Origin: a bacterium UBA4637
Lineage (GTDB): Bacteria > Bacteroidota > Bacteroidia > Bacteroidales > Bacteroidaceae
DNA length: 28,557 bases
NCBI GenBank assembly: GCA_002405875.1
Contig: DHMR01000041.1
Coordinates: 1-28,557 of the forward strand
Reading direction: 5' to 3'
A model generated the notes under the pieces. That model ran no database searches. It was not told where the DNA came from and saw nothing but the letters and a program-made list of their open reading frames with translations. Shown here in pieces: positions 8,646 to 18,900 of the stretch (positions are counted from its first letter, which is position 1; every line of letters starts with the position of its first letter). The translations under genes were made by a program, and so were the position numbers.

Positions 8646-9827
8646 TTATTTGTTAAGAATCTCCTGACAGAGCGAATAACTCTTGACCATCATTCTTGGG
8701 ATATGGAAAGGCCCCTTAAAGATGTTACCCTTGGCTGGTTGTGCGACTGTTCCGTCACGGTGGAGGTAGCCATACCACTCGCCATATTCCTTGTCAGGGA
8801 AGTGGGCGTAGGTCCACTCGCTGATGCGCTGGTGCCTGTAGATGTATTCGTCGTCACCTGTGGCAAGGTAAGCATAGAGCGATGCGATGATGCTCTCACA
8901 CTGTGGCCACCAGAACTTCATGTCCTGCGAGTAGTCCTGTTGTGGCAGGTTGCGGCAGTCGCGGAAGTTGATGATGCCGCCATACTGCTTGTCCCAGCCC
9001 CAGTCCCATGACCAGTCGAAGATTTGCAGGGCAAGCTTGAGCAGATCCTTGTCCCAGTTTCTGAGTTTCGACTCCTCCATGATGAACCAGGAGGTCTCGA
9101 TGCAGTGGCCCGGGTTGATGGTTCTGCCCATGCAGGTGTCCACGAACTCGCCGTTCATGCCCACGGTCTCCAACAGGCACTTGAACTCTGGATGGATGAA
9201 GTACTTCTTCAATTTCTCAATCGACTCGTCGATTTGCTGTGTCAGCTTCGGGTCGTTGATGACCTTGCGGATGCAAGAGCCCACATTGATGAGTATCATG
9301 ACGATGCTATGGCTCTGGAGTTTCACGGATGGCTCATACTTCGGCTCCAAGAAGCCAGGGGTTGTCAGGAATCTCTGGGTGTCCTTGAAGATTTGCAAGG
9401 CACGCTCGGCGTATTTCTGCTCACCTGTTGCCAAGGCGTATTCCGACATGGCGATGGCGGCGAAGGTCTCCGAGAACACATAGCGACGTTTGCGCAGTGG
9501 CTTTCCTTCGGCAGTTACCTCGAAGTACATGTGCCCGTCCTCGTCGAAGCAATGCTGCTCGATGAAGTCGATGGCGCTCTTGGCAGCCTCCAACCATTGC
9601 AGGTTGTGCTCCACATGGTTGTAAGCGAAGGCACATACAAAGGCGAAGCGTCCCTGAAACCATACTGATTTGGTAGAGTCTATCAAACTTCCGTCACGGT
9701 CGACGCAGGTATAGACACCCCCGTTCACTCGGTCCCAGCCGTGCTCCATCCAGAACGGCATGATGTTCTCCGTGAGGTCTGTCTTGTAGGATGTAGCCCA
9801 CTCGTTGATATAGTCTTTGATATTCAT
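8646..9827 (-). CDS. nanE: N-acylglucosamine 2-epimerase (ManNAc to GlcNAc)
   Basis: A 393-residue member of the AGE/RnBP (alpha/alpha)6-barrel family, cytoplasmic with no signal peptide. It interconverts N-acetylmannosamine and N-acetylglucosamine, the step after the lyase in the Bacteroides type of sialic acid catabolism, which avoids ManNAc-6-P. Diagnostic motifs are VWFQGRFAF with R60, INPGHCIETSW with catalytic-type H241, and KGPFHIPRMM with the second catalytic-type H375. The length fits the family (about 390-410). It differs from the unrelated proteobacterial NanE, which acts on ManNAc-6-P; the symbol follows B. fragilis usage. It sits between nanA (70-base gap containing a hairpin) and nanH (18-base gap). 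Confidence 0.93.
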   Translation of the reverse strand: MNIKDYINEWATSYKTDLTENIMPFWMEHGWDRVNGGVYTCVDRDGSLIDSTKSVWFQGRFAFVCAFAYNHVEHNLQWLEAAKSAIDFIEQHCFDEDGHMYFEVTAEGKPLRKRRYVFSETFAAIAMSEYALATGEQKYAERALQIFKDTQRFLTTPGFLEPKYEPSVKLQSHSIVMILINVGSCIRKVINDPKLTQQIDESIEKLKKYFIHPEFKCLLETVGMNGEFVDTCMGRTINPGHCIETSWFIMEESKLRNWDKDLLKLALQIFDWSWDWGWDKQYGGIINFRDCRNLPQQDYSQDMKFWWPQCESIIASLYAYLATGDDEYIYRHQRISEWTYAHFPDKEYGEWYGYLHRDGTVAQPAKGNIFKGPFHIPRMMVKSYSLCQEILNK

Positions 9828-9859
9828 ATCTTTCTATTTCTTCTTCGTGATTGGTTATT

Positions 9860-9888
9860 CTTCGTACCCTTGGGATGAGGGTACGAAG
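9860..9888 (-). other. Intercistronic hairpin between nanA and nanE
   Basis: A perfect 11-bp inverted repeat (CTTCGTACCCT at 9860-9870 and its complement at 9878-9888) encloses a 7-base loop in the 70-base gap between nanA and the epimerase gene. On the minus strand it is followed by AATAACC, with no T run, so it does not look like an intrinsic terminator. It may instead be an mRNA processing or stability element inside the operon; this role is inferred. Confidence 0.6.
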
Positions 9889-9897
9889 TTTTATGTT

Positions 9898-10815
9898 TTA
9901 GAACTGGTTGCAGCGGTCAAAGAAGTGGATGTCTTCCAATTCCTTCTTCATGGCAGCTTCTTCCTCGTCGGTCATGTTGCGGAATGGCACACGGTTAGGG
10001 CCGAGGTTGAAGCCCATCAACTTCATGATGCGCTTGCCGCCTACGATGTTGCCACGGTAATGGCAGATGACGTTGATGACCTCCTGTGCGAAGTTCTGCT
10101 TCTCACGAGCGGTCTCGATGTCGCCCTTCTTCCAAGCGTCGATGATGCCTACGAGCTCACGGCCGTTGTAGTTGGTGGTACCGCCGATGCCGCCCTGTGC
10201 GCCACCCTGTGCGAGGCTAGGGAGGATGGTCTCGTCCTGGCCATGTAGCATGTCGTATTTGCCGTTCTTGTACAGGCGGCACTGGTTGTACTCATAGAGA
10301 CTCTCGTAAGTGTACTTGATACCTGCGAAGTTAGGGATTCTTCCATCCACGGCCTTCAGCAAGTCGAGCATTGGCAAGTAAGCGCCATTGAAGGCAGGAA
10401 TATGATAATAGTAGAAAGGAAGTTCTGGTGCAGCGGATGCAATCTCCTCACAGTATTTCACCAACTCCTCGATGCGGCCGATGTGTGGGAATGGAGGAGC
10501 CATGGAACCGATACCCCATGCACCCAACTTCTGGGCATGTTCAGCCAAGCGACGGCTCTCGCGTAGGCAGCAACTACCCACATGGACGATGACCTTGAAT
10601 CCTTCTGGAGCGACTTCCATCCAGCGTTCAGCCAGTTTCATGCGCTCCTCGGTGGTCAACATATAACCTTCACCAGACGAACCATTGATGAAGACTCCCT
10701 GGAGTCCGTTCTTCTTCAACATCTTGGCGTATGCCTCGATAGGTTCTAGATTGACATCTCCATTGGCATGGAATGGAGTGAAAGGTGCATCAATTAATCC
10801 AATAATCTTTTCCAT
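9898..10815 (-). CDS. nanA: N-acetylneuraminate lyase
   Basis: A 305-residue class I aldolase of the DHDPS/NAL family that cleaves Neu5Ac to ManNAc and pyruvate in the cytoplasm. The pyruvate carboxylate-binding motif is NGSSGEG (44-50). The general-base tyrosine is Y137 in FYYYHIPAF, and the Schiff-base lysine is K167 in FAGIKYTY. The substrate-loop region GQDETILPSLAQGG follows at about 192-205. The length is standard for the family, and no signal peptide is present. B. fragilis calls the same enzyme NanL. Together with the epimerase downstream and the permease upstream it forms the catabolic core of the operon. The alternative, dihydrodipicolinate synthase, is made unlikely by the neighbours and the YYYHIP motif. 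Confidence 0.95.
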   Translation of the reverse strand: MEKIIGLIDAPFTPFHANGDVNLEPIEAYAKMLKKNGLQGVFINGSSGEGYMLTTEERMKLAERWMEVAPEGFKVIVHVGSCCLRESRRLAEHAQKLGAWGIGSMAPPFPHIGRIEELVKYCEEIASAAPELPFYYYHIPAFNGAYLPMLDLLKAVDGRIPNFAGIKYTYESLYEYNQCRLYKNGKYDMLHGQDETILPSLAQGGAQGGIGGTTNYNGRELVGIIDAWKKGDIETAREKQNFAQEVINVICHYRGNIVGGKRIMKLMGFNLGPNRVPFRNMTDEEEAAMKKELEDIHFFDRCNQF

Positions 10816-10865
10816 AATGATTTATTTTATCTGTTATTTATAATCTATTGTTTATCAGTTGTCAT

Positions 10866-12101
10866 TTATTCTAAGTTGTCCGTGGTTGGGCGGAGGAAGG
10901 TGACCTGCATCACCAAGGCGATGACCACGACGATACCCAGCATGGCAAATCCCTGTCCGAGATTGCCACCATCCGTCCATTTGCCCAACAGTTGGGTTAC
11001 CAGCGCTCCTACAAAGACACCTACCATGTTCATGATGCCGTAGGCTGTGGCACGATACTTGGCAGAGATAATCTGACAGAGGATAGGCATGTTGTTGGCA
11101 TCCCAGATACCATATCCGATGCCGAACAGCAATCCTGCTCCGACGACAGCCATGAGGCTATGTCCAAATCCCAGCAATACCAAGGCAGGGATGGTCATGC
11201 CCAGACCGATGGCGCTGGTATAGATACGCCCACGGATGTTGTGCTGTACCCATTTGTCGGAAAGTACTCCACCTGCCAAGACACCGATGAATGAGGAGGT
11301 GGCTATGGTGATGGTGGAAATCGGTCCAGCCTGTGACATCGGTATGCCCAGATTGGTGGCAAACAGCGTAGGAAGCCAGTTCTTGGTCGCCCAACCTGGC
11401 AAACTTGGTGCGGCGAAATAAATCAAGCAAACCCAGAAGGTCCAGGTCGACAAAACCACGGTCATTCCCTTGAAGATATTTTCCTTTTTCCTTTCTTTTA
11501 CCACGTTTGGAACCACGGCATCCTTGGGCTTGTCCTTGTCACGAAGGAAGAGGAACAATACGACCGAGTAGGCGATGCCTATGAGTCCAAATCCATGGAA
11601 GGCAGTGTGCCAAGAGAACAAGGCTGCTAGCGTGGCACCAAAACCACCGATGGCTTGCCCCACGTAGAGACCTGTCATGTGTACGCCGATGGCCAGTGAA
11701 CGTGACTTGCCTTCGTGCCAGTCGGCGATGAGCGACAAGGCAGAAGGTATGTAGAGTGCTTCGCTGATGCCCATGAGGGCACGAAGGCAGTAGAGATGGT
11801 CGAAGTCTGTGGCGTAGCCCATCAGATAGGTGACAGCCGACCATACGAATAGACTGCCTATCACGAGGTTCTTCTTGCTGAAACGATCGGCGATGACACC
11901 TGCGAATGGACTTACGATGCCGTATATCCATAGGAACACCGCCATCAAGGCACCGAATGCCTCGGCATGGTTCAGTTCTACGATATCTACTTTCATGGCA
12001 CCCTGCATGGTAGAAAGCATCTGGCGATCCATGTAGTTGAGCAGTGCCACTACCCAGAGCAGTGCTACTACCAGCCAAGGATAATATTTATTATTCTTCA
12101 T
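10866..12101 (-). CDS. nanT: MFS sialic acid permease (NanT-type)
   Basis: A 411-residue inner-membrane major facilitator with about 12 hydrophobic segments and no signal peptide. The first helix carries LLNYMDRQML (D25, R26), common in the anion/sugar-acid cation symporter group. The loop 2-3 signature GVIADRFSKKN begins at about residue 68. A charged central loop (FLRDKDKPKDAV...KERKKEN, about 186-209) separates the two six-helix halves. It probably imports sialic acid from periplasm to cytoplasm with protons. The substrate is inferred from its position between the acetylesterase and lyase genes; B. fragilis and T. forsythia nan clusters also use an MFS NanT. Gaps are 74 bases to nanS and 50 bases to nanA, the former the widest in the operon, and I found no convincing promoter in either. 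Confidence 0.82.
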   Translation of the reverse strand: MKNNKYYPWLVVALLWVVALLNYMDRQMLSTMQGAMKVDIVELNHAEAFGALMAVFLWIYGIVSPFAGVIADRFSKKNLVIGSLFVWSAVTYLMGYATDFDHLYCLRALMGISEALYIPSALSLIADWHEGKSRSLAIGVHMTGLYVGQAIGGFGATLAALFSWHTAFHGFGLIGIAYSVVLFLFLRDKDKPKDAVVPNVVKERKKENIFKGMTVVLSTWTFWVCLIYFAAPSLPGWATKNWLPTLFATNLGIPMSQAGPISTITIATSSFIGVLAGGVLSDKWVQHNIRGRIYTSAIGLGMTIPALVLLGFGHSLMAVVGAGLLFGIGYGIWDANNMPILCQIISAKYRATAYGIMNMVGVFVGALVTQLLGKWTDGGNLGQGFAMLGIVVVIALVMQVTFLRPTTDNLE

Positions 12102-12175
12102 GAGATAAAGGTTTTGTCTTTGCTAAGTTGTTGTTTACTAGGTTCTTCGAGTTTCTTGTTTCGCTTTTCTCAAGC

Positions 12176-14281
12176 TTACTTCACATCACCGCGAAAGGTA
12201 GAGGCAGGTAGCCCATCTTCATTGACGAGGTTGGCACGGGTGAAGGGTTGCCAAGCATAGCGTACCAATCGTGGATGCTTCACTTGAGGTGAGGTGAGTC
12301 TCACTTTGTCGCCCTCGATGGTGACGGTGGCTGGATAGAACATACCGTCTTCCTCTGCTATTTCGAAGCAAGAAGGTGCCTTGCCGTCTGAGGTGCGAAG
12401 TCCCTTGCCGTAGTCGAAGGAAACGACCAATGCCTCGCCTTCTCTTATTACCTTATTATATAATGGGCCGGAAGGTGTGAGTTGATGACCGTATGTCTTG
12501 TTCAATGCCCAGCGTGCCAAGCGTTCGCCTACAGGTTGCTTGCGGTTCGGATGTACGTTGAGTGAGTCACCGCAGTCGCTAGATACCGCCATGCCCGTGT
12601 TAGGGATGTCCTTCATCAGACGGAGCTGACTGTCTCTGAACCAAGTCCAAGATGGACGGTTGAGGCTGGAGAGTTGTACGAAGTAGAATGGCATCTGAGG
12701 ATTCTTCCAGTTGGTGCGCCAACTGTTGACCAAGAGATGGAACAGTTGTTCGTGTGCCTCCATGTTGTGTGCATTCGACTCTCCCTGATACCAGATGACA
12801 CCCTTGATAGGATATTGTTGCAATGGCAGAATGCCGCTCTCGTAGAGATAGCAAGGTTCGTATGGATGGCGTCCCAATCCCGTGGTATCGTTGGACAGAT
12901 TCTTGTCGGCACGCCCTCTTACCCAGTCTTGGATGAAGTCGTTGTCGAGCCAGTTCTTCAGGATGGCAGGGAATTTTGTCTCCAAGGTATTGCGGTCAAT
13001 CCAAGATTCAGTTGGTGCTCCACCGATGGCGTTGCAAATCAGTCCAACAGGTACTTTGAGGCTATCACGAAGCATCTTGCCGTAATAATAAGCTACGGCA
13101 GAGAAGTCGGAAGCCGTCTCAGGAGTGGAAGGCTGCCAAGTGGTCTCCTCGAAATACTGGAGGTGATTGAGAGAGTCGAGACAAGATGCTGGCCATGCCA
13201 CATCGTAGGTCTCCCATCTTCCCTTCATGTCGTAGAGGCGCAGGTTCGGGTCGTTGGCTTGCGGAATGTCACGCTTGCCGGTGGCTGCTTGGAAGAGCAT
13301 GAATGCCATGTTGCTCTGTCCGGAGCAGAGCCAAACCTCGCCAACGGCTACGTGCTTGAATAGCTTCTTCTGTTTGCCAGCCTCGATGGTCAAGGTCTGG
13401 TCTTCGCTTACAGCGAGTGGCTGTAATGTCACGCTCCATTCGCCTCTGTTGTTGGCTACGGAGGAAACTTTCTGTCCTGCGATGCTGACGGTCACCTTTT
13501 CGCCCGTATTGGCTGTGCCGTGGATGTCGAGTGGCATGTCACGTTGCAAAACCATATAGTCGGTGTAAAGGTTGGAGAGTTTCAGTCCACCGTAGTTGCC
13601 TGTGATTCCTCCATATACGGTCTTGGCAAGGATGCCAGCACCCTCGGCATTCGGATGGACGGCATCCGGCAAGAGGTTCGGATAAGGGTAGAGAGGGGCA
13701 TGGAAGTCGATGAGTTCAGCACCGCTGATGCGAGCGATGGTCTCGATAGCGTCTTGTATTTCATCGTGCCACAGTTTGGTACCCGAGATAAAACGAGGAT
13801 GGCGGTCGGCGATCGGAGTCATGCGCGCCAAGATAAAGCGTACCTTGGGGTTGGCTGCACGCAACGAGTCCATGATGGAGAGGTAATCCTTGACGAACTC
13901 ATCACGGTAGTTAGGCCAGTTGCGAGGGTCGGTGTCGTTGATACCCAAGTGGATGACGGCAATGTCGCCCTTGAATGCCAAGGCATCCTTGAACTCCTTT
14001 TGCTGAACGTATGGGCGATGACCATGATATAATAAGGTGGCACCCGGTTTTCCGAAATTACCCACTTCATATTTGTCGCCTAACATCTTCTGCAATTGCA
14101 CAGGGTAAGAGAAATGCTCTCTGTCTTTGATTCCCGTACCGTATGTGATACTGTTTCCCACACAAGCCACTTTGATCGGCTTCACCGTTTTCTTCCTGGC
14201 GGCAGTCAAAGTGAGTGAGGCAAAACAGAACACCCCCAGCAAGATTGCTGAGAGTGTAGTGTGAAATCTATTTTTTGACAT
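12176..14281 (-). CDS. nanS: Two-domain sialate O-acetylesterase (tandem SGNH hydrolases)
   Basis: A 701-residue exported esterase with two SGNH hydrolase domains. The signal peptide covers about 1-28. Domain 1 (about 36-225) has GNSITYG with S44, HLGINDTD with G113, N115 and D116, and DAVHP with D206 and H209, a complete GDSL triad. Domain 2 (about 235-690) is of the sialate 9-O-acetylesterase type. It has CSGQSNM with S323, IWYQGESNA (496-504), and the C-terminal SSDCGDSLNVHPNRK with H577. Such enzymes remove O-acetyl groups from sialic acid so that sialidase and lyase can act; T. forsythia NanS has this role. Only domain 2 directly predicts sialate specificity; the first domain could act on a different acetyl ester. 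The start lies 2 bases after the susD stop codon, implying tight co-translation. Confidence 0.9.
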   Translation of the reverse strand: MSKNRFHTTLSAILLGVFCFASLTLTAARKKTVKPIKVACVGNSITYGTGIKDREHFSYPVQLQKMLGDKYEVGNFGKPGATLLYHGHRPYVQQKEFKDALAFKGDIAVIHLGINDTDPRNWPNYRDEFVKDYLSIMDSLRAANPKVRFILARMTPIADRHPRFISGTKLWHDEIQDAIETIARISGAELIDFHAPLYPYPNLLPDAVHPNAEGAGILAKTVYGGITGNYGGLKLSNLYTDYMVLQRDMPLDIHGTANTGEKVTVSIAGQKVSSVANNRGEWSVTLQPLAVSEDQTLTIEAGKQKKLFKHVAVGEVWLCSGQSNMAFMLFQAATGKRDIPQANDPNLRLYDMKGRWETYDVAWPASCLDSLNHLQYFEETTWQPSTPETASDFSAVAYYYGKMLRDSLKVPVGLICNAIGGAPTESWIDRNTLETKFPAILKNWLDNDFIQDWVRGRADKNLSNDTTGLGRHPYEPCYLYESGILPLQQYPIKGVIWYQGESNAHNMEAHEQLFHLLVNSWRTNWKNPQMPFYFVQLSSLNRPSWTWFRDSQLRLMKDIPNTGMAVSSDCGDSLNVHPNRKQPVGERLARWALNKTYGHQLTPSGPLYNKVIREGEALVVSFDYGKGLRTSDGKAPSCFEIAEEDGMFYPATVTIEGDKVRLTSPQVKHPRLVRYAWQPFTRANLVNEDGLPASTFRGDVK

Positions 14282-14283
14282 GT

Positions 14284-15906
14284 TTATTTTTTTGCTGTAT
14301 TTTTAGTATATCCAGGAGTTTGCTTCAGCTTGCTGTTCTCGCCCAGGGCGTTCTCATCGATAGGCCAAAGAAGTCTGTCTTTCGTTGCAGATGAGTACTT
14401 GGTAGCCTTGTCCATCAAGCGGATGTCATACCAGCGTTTGCCTTCGAACATCAGCTCACGCATGCGCTCCTTCAAGACAGCTTCCTCAGGGTCAGCATCG
14501 CTGCCTACGAACTTGTTGCCATCGTAATATTCGGTATCGGTATCATTAGGATACTGTACCTCGGGATGTGCATCGAAGTAAGCTTTACCATAAGCGCGCT
14601 CACGAATCCAGTTGATTTCTTCTGAAGGATCCTCACCTAACAATACCTCTGCTTCGGCAAGACCGAGGAGACAGTCTGCATAGCGGTAGATTGGCTGGTC
14701 ATCATACCAACTAGTTTTGTTGCCGCCTGTAAGAACTGTTCCATGATACTTGTTGGCTAACAAACCTGCATAGGAGCCATTGGAATTCCATACGTCACGT
14801 AAGGTGGCACGGGCACGTTGGTCACCGTTGCGCCAAACACGCCAAACTCCGTTTTCACCATCGTCATAGAACATGTCTTTGTTGATAGGCAAGAAGTTGT
14901 TGCCATCGTGTTTAGCGTAGTCAGTACTTGAAATAGACACAAAGAAGTCTGGATTGCTAGGATCACTAAATAAGTATGCGCCCATTTTGGCTGCTTTCAG
15001 TACTAGGTTACTGCTATAGCTTCCATTCCAAAGAGTCTTTTCTTTTTCTCCATTGTAGATGGCGAAAATAATTTCTTTGTTCTCTTTATTGTTAAAGGAG
15101 AATACACTAGCATAGTCATCAAGCAGGTCTACATCTGCATGGTCTACATCAAGGTATGCTTGTTTGGCTGTACGATAGTCAGCTTCGCCGCCGCCCATCT
15201 GTTTGCCGCTCCAGAGATAAACTTCACCTTTGAGCATCTTGGTTGCAGCAAGCGACCAGGATGTGCGTCCTTCTGTGTCTCTGTCTGTGTCTGTGAAGGA
15301 GTAGTTGTCATTGTATGCCTCCTCTGATTTTTGGATGTCATCCTTGATGAGTGCCAAGACGTCTGCCGCAGGTGATTGCTCCTTGCTGAGGTTATTTAGG
15401 TCGAGTGTCGCACCTTCTGTGTGTTGAGTGTATATCACGACATCACCGTATGAACGTAGCAACTGAAAATACATGAATGCACGCATGCCGTATGCCGCGC
15501 CAAGGTATTTGTTCTTAGCTGCTTCAGAAATGACAGTAGACTCGTTCGCCTTGTCTATCATGAGATTTAGCTGGTTGATGCACGTGTACACACCTCCAAA
15601 GTCGCTGACTCCTGAGTTGGAGGCATCGAGGTTGTTATTGAATATTCTTTGATAAGTGTTAGATTCGCCGCTGAACGATTGACCTGCGTAGATGTCTGAG
15701 CGAAATTCGCCCCACACGACAAAATCGTAGGCATAATTACGGAATTGACCTTTCAGACCTGTATGGAAAGCGTCAAATTGGTCTTCTGTTTTCCAGAAGT
15801 TTTCATCGGTATATTCGCTCGTTGGGTCGAGGTCGAGACAGCTGTTCATGCAGAGTGCCATCAATCCAGCTGCAATATATGTCATTAACTTTTTCATATT
15901 GTTCAT
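14284..15906 (-). CDS. nanU: SusD-family sialoglycan-binding outer-membrane lipoprotein (NanU-like)
   Basis: A 540-residue SusD/RagB-family lipoprotein. The N-terminus has a hydrophobic segment ending in a lipobox-like stretch with Cys23 (MNSC-LDLDP), then the typical SusD opening TSEYTDENFWKTEDQFDAF. Tetratricopeptide-type helices follow, and the C-terminal RagB/SusD end LMFEGKRWYDIRLM is clear. SusD proteins sit over the SusC barrel at the cell surface and hand over ligand; in T. forsythia the homolog in the nan cluster (NanU) binds sialic acid. The specificity here rests on operon position. The start could also be M4, three codons in; both leave the same lipobox. It is 9 bases after susC and 2 bases before nanS. 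A short Asp/Thr-rich stretch (DTDRDTEG) is encoded by a repetitive GACAC/GACAG run around 15280-15297. Confidence 0.9.
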   Translation of the reverse strand: MNNMKKLMTYIAAGLMALCMNSCLDLDPTSEYTDENFWKTEDQFDAFHTGLKGQFRNYAYDFVVWGEFRSDIYAGQSFSGESNTYQRIFNNNLDASNSGVSDFGGVYTCINQLNLMIDKANESTVISEAAKNKYLGAAYGMRAFMYFQLLRSYGDVVIYTQHTEGATLDLNNLSKEQSPAADVLALIKDDIQKSEEAYNDNYSFTDTDRDTEGRTSWSLAATKMLKGEVYLWSGKQMGGGEADYRTAKQAYLDVDHADVDLLDDYASVFSFNNKENKEIIFAIYNGEKEKTLWNGSYSSNLVLKAAKMGAYLFSDPSNPDFFVSISSTDYAKHDGNNFLPINKDMFYDDGENGVWRVWRNGDQRARATLRDVWNSNGSYAGLLANKYHGTVLTGGNKTSWYDDQPIYRYADCLLGLAEAEVLLGEDPSEEINWIRERAYGKAYFDAHPEVQYPNDTDTEYYDGNKFVGSDADPEEAVLKERMRELMFEGKRWYDIRLMDKATKYSSATKDRLLWPIDENALGENSKLKQTPGYTKNTAKK

Positions 15907-15915
15907 CTTTAATGT

Positions 15916-18900
15916 TTAGAATGTTAAAGAAACTCCAAAGAGCAAAGTCTTAGGGGTTGGATATGTACCGTCATCAACACCACTGGATTTCGGCTCTGGC
16001 ATAGACCCCGTATATTTGGTGATGTAGAACAAGTTTTGACCTGTTACATACACCGATGCTCCCTGCATGCCAATCGTGCTAACAATGGATTTTGGCAAAG
16101 AGTAACTCAATGTAATATCACGTAAGGCGAGATAGCTGCCGTTCTCAAGGAAACGAGAACTCAACTCGCTGCCATAGTAGTCACGCATGATGTTGGCTTT
16201 GTTAAATTGGTCAGCGTATGTGAATGCTGGATAATCGGAATTTGGATTGTCCTCAGACCACATTTTCTTTACTTCTGTGATAACATTAAACTCTCCTTGT
16301 CCTTGTGCCATGGAGGTCGCCTTGCGATAGTTCCAAATCTTATGTCCTAGGGCATAGTCGAAGCGGGCATAGAGGGATAGACCCTTATAGGCAACGGTTG
16401 TAGAGAAACCACCTGTTACTGTAGGCAGGTAGTGTCCTAAAACCTTGCGGTCAAGTGAGTTGATGATGCCATCGCCATTGATGTCTTCCCAGCAAACATC
16501 ACCAGGTGCAAGAGCTTTCCAACCACTAGTCTCTGCATAAGTCTTCTTGGTGCCAGGGACTAGTTGGTCTGCCATACCTGGACCATAAGTCATGCCAATT
16601 TCATCAATACGATTATTGGCATATTGCTTTACTTCATCCCAGTTCTTGAAGATGAACTGCTGGTGATAGCCGTAAAGTTCGTCCAGTCTGCCGCCTTCTC
16701 CATAGCCGCCAACCCACTTGGTTGGAGTAACGCCGTTTGCATCTACCTTGCCTGCGGCTACTTCTACGCCACCCATATAGTTGTTTGGCTTGTCGCTGTT
16801 TGGAAGTTCCAAGATGGTGTTCTTTACGGTTGAGAGGTTGGCTGTGACATCCCAACGGAAGCCATGTTTGTTGATGATATTGGCACGCATTTCCATCTCG
16901 AAACCTTGGTTGCGAAGCTTTCCGAGGTTGGTTGTGATGGAACTGAATCCTGTATAGGCTGGAAGGTTCACACTCGTTATCAAGTTGCTAGTGTTACGAA
17001 CGTAGTAGTCGAGAATGAATGCCAAACGGTTGTCGAAGAAGCCAATGTCAAGACCTGCTTCGAATGTCTTGCTCTGCTCCCAACGCAGTTTGGTATTCTT
17101 GAGCGTTGAGTTCCAATATGCACTTTGGTTCTTGTAGGTATTTGGGGTATATAGGGTGTATTTACCATATATATAATAGTCGCCGATACCATTCACGTTA
17201 CCATTCACGCCATAGCTGACACGTGGCTTGAGGTTGCTGATGATGTTGGAAATCTTAGACTTCTTCCAGAAATCCTCTTGTGTGACATTCCAACCCGCAG
17301 AGATACCAGGGAAAGCGCCCCAACGATGTTCCTTCAACTTGGAGATGCCATCGTAACGCATGGTGAATGAAAGAAGGTATTTCTCCATGTAGTTGTAGTT
17401 TACACGACCGAAGAGAGATTCGATGCGATGTCCTGTCTTGGATGAAGTTGCGGTCACTGCCTCTGCACCTGCATTCAAGGTTGGTATATCATCGGTAGGA
17501 GAGTTCTTGGTGGAACCCTGGAGTACAAAGTAGCTGTAATCGTAGTATTCAGAGCCTATCATGGCATCAATGTTGTGCTTGCCTGCGAATTGGTCAGTAT
17601 AGTTCAACATGGCGTTGAGCTGTATCTGGTTGTCCTTTGTCATGGAAGCGCTGGCATTGCGTGTGGTATTGATGGTAGTTGGATTGGTGTCTTGATAATA
17701 TGACTTGGCAAAGTTCTCGTCTTGATAAAGACTGTAGAGTACAGAACCATTTGCGGTAAACTTGAGTTTCTTAGGAATGATGTCCCAGTCGAAACCTGCA
17801 TTGAATGTCTCGGAACGGTAACTGTTCTCGTTGGTATATATATCTTTCCAGTACTGCATATTGCCATCTGTCCACGTGTAGCCTGGAGCTGGCGAACCGT
17901 CTTCCTTGTATGGGTTCCAAGTTGGTGGCAACATCAGTGTGCGAGTGTAGAGACTAGTTGCACTAGAATATAAAGTAGGTTGTTTGGACCACATTAAAGT
18001 GGCACCTGCCTTGACGTTGAAATTAGGCTTGATTTTGTAACTTCCGTTCACGGAACCTGTGAATCGCTTATAGCTGGTTCCTTTGACGATACCATCCTCA
18101 CCATAGTAACCAAGACTGGCTGCGAAGGTAGAAACATCGTTACCACCAGTTACACCCACATGGTGATCTTGTGTGAGGGTACTGTTGTTGAAAGCAGCAT
18201 CAATTACTTGCCCACCATAGTCACGATACCAAAGCTGTTCTCCTTCGTTGATTGGGTCGTCCATGACTAACCACCCGTTTTGGCGCATTTCGTCACGAGT
18301 GGTCTTTTTGCCATATACGCCATAGGTATCAATCTCGCTGTCATAGATACAGTCGAAAAAAGGAGTAAACCATGCTCCATATTCATCAACTTCGGCACCA
18401 TAGCCAGAGTAGCCTCGCTTATCATCGACAGAGCTGAGGCTTGTGCCAGTGCTTTCTGCATAGCGCTTGTAGCCCAAGCGGTTATAGTAGATATAATCGT
18501 GAGCGTTCAGGTATTCGTAATCATTGCGTTTGAAGTTGATACCCATCTTGGTCTTGTAGTTGATGCTCGTGCGCCCACTTTTGCCTTTCTTGGTCGTGAT
18601 AAGAATTACACCACCATTGGCGCGGGCACCATAGATGGCGGTAGAGGCTGCATCCTTCAGAACTTCGATCGACTCGATGTCCTCGGAGTTTACTTCGGAA
18701 AGGTCGCGTACGATACCATCCACAATGACCAATGCGGAGGAGGTACTGGTGATGGAGGCACCACCACGGAGCGTAATCGTAGGGCTGGCACCTGGAGTAC
18801 CCGAGGTGTTGACAACCTGAAGACCAGACACCGTACCCTGCAATGCCTGACCCACATTGCCGAAGGCTGCATTGTCGAGCACTTTGTCGTCCATCTTGGA

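Noticed and set aside
9860..9888. Hairpin as an intrinsic terminator ending the nan operon after nanA
   Set aside because: No T run follows the stem on the minus strand, and the downstream epimerase and sialidase genes belong to the same pathway.
15280..15297. GACAC/GACAG repetitive run in the susD gene as a slippage site
   Set aside because: The repeat is short, the frame is intact and the encoded Asp/Thr loop is compatible with a SusD surface loop.
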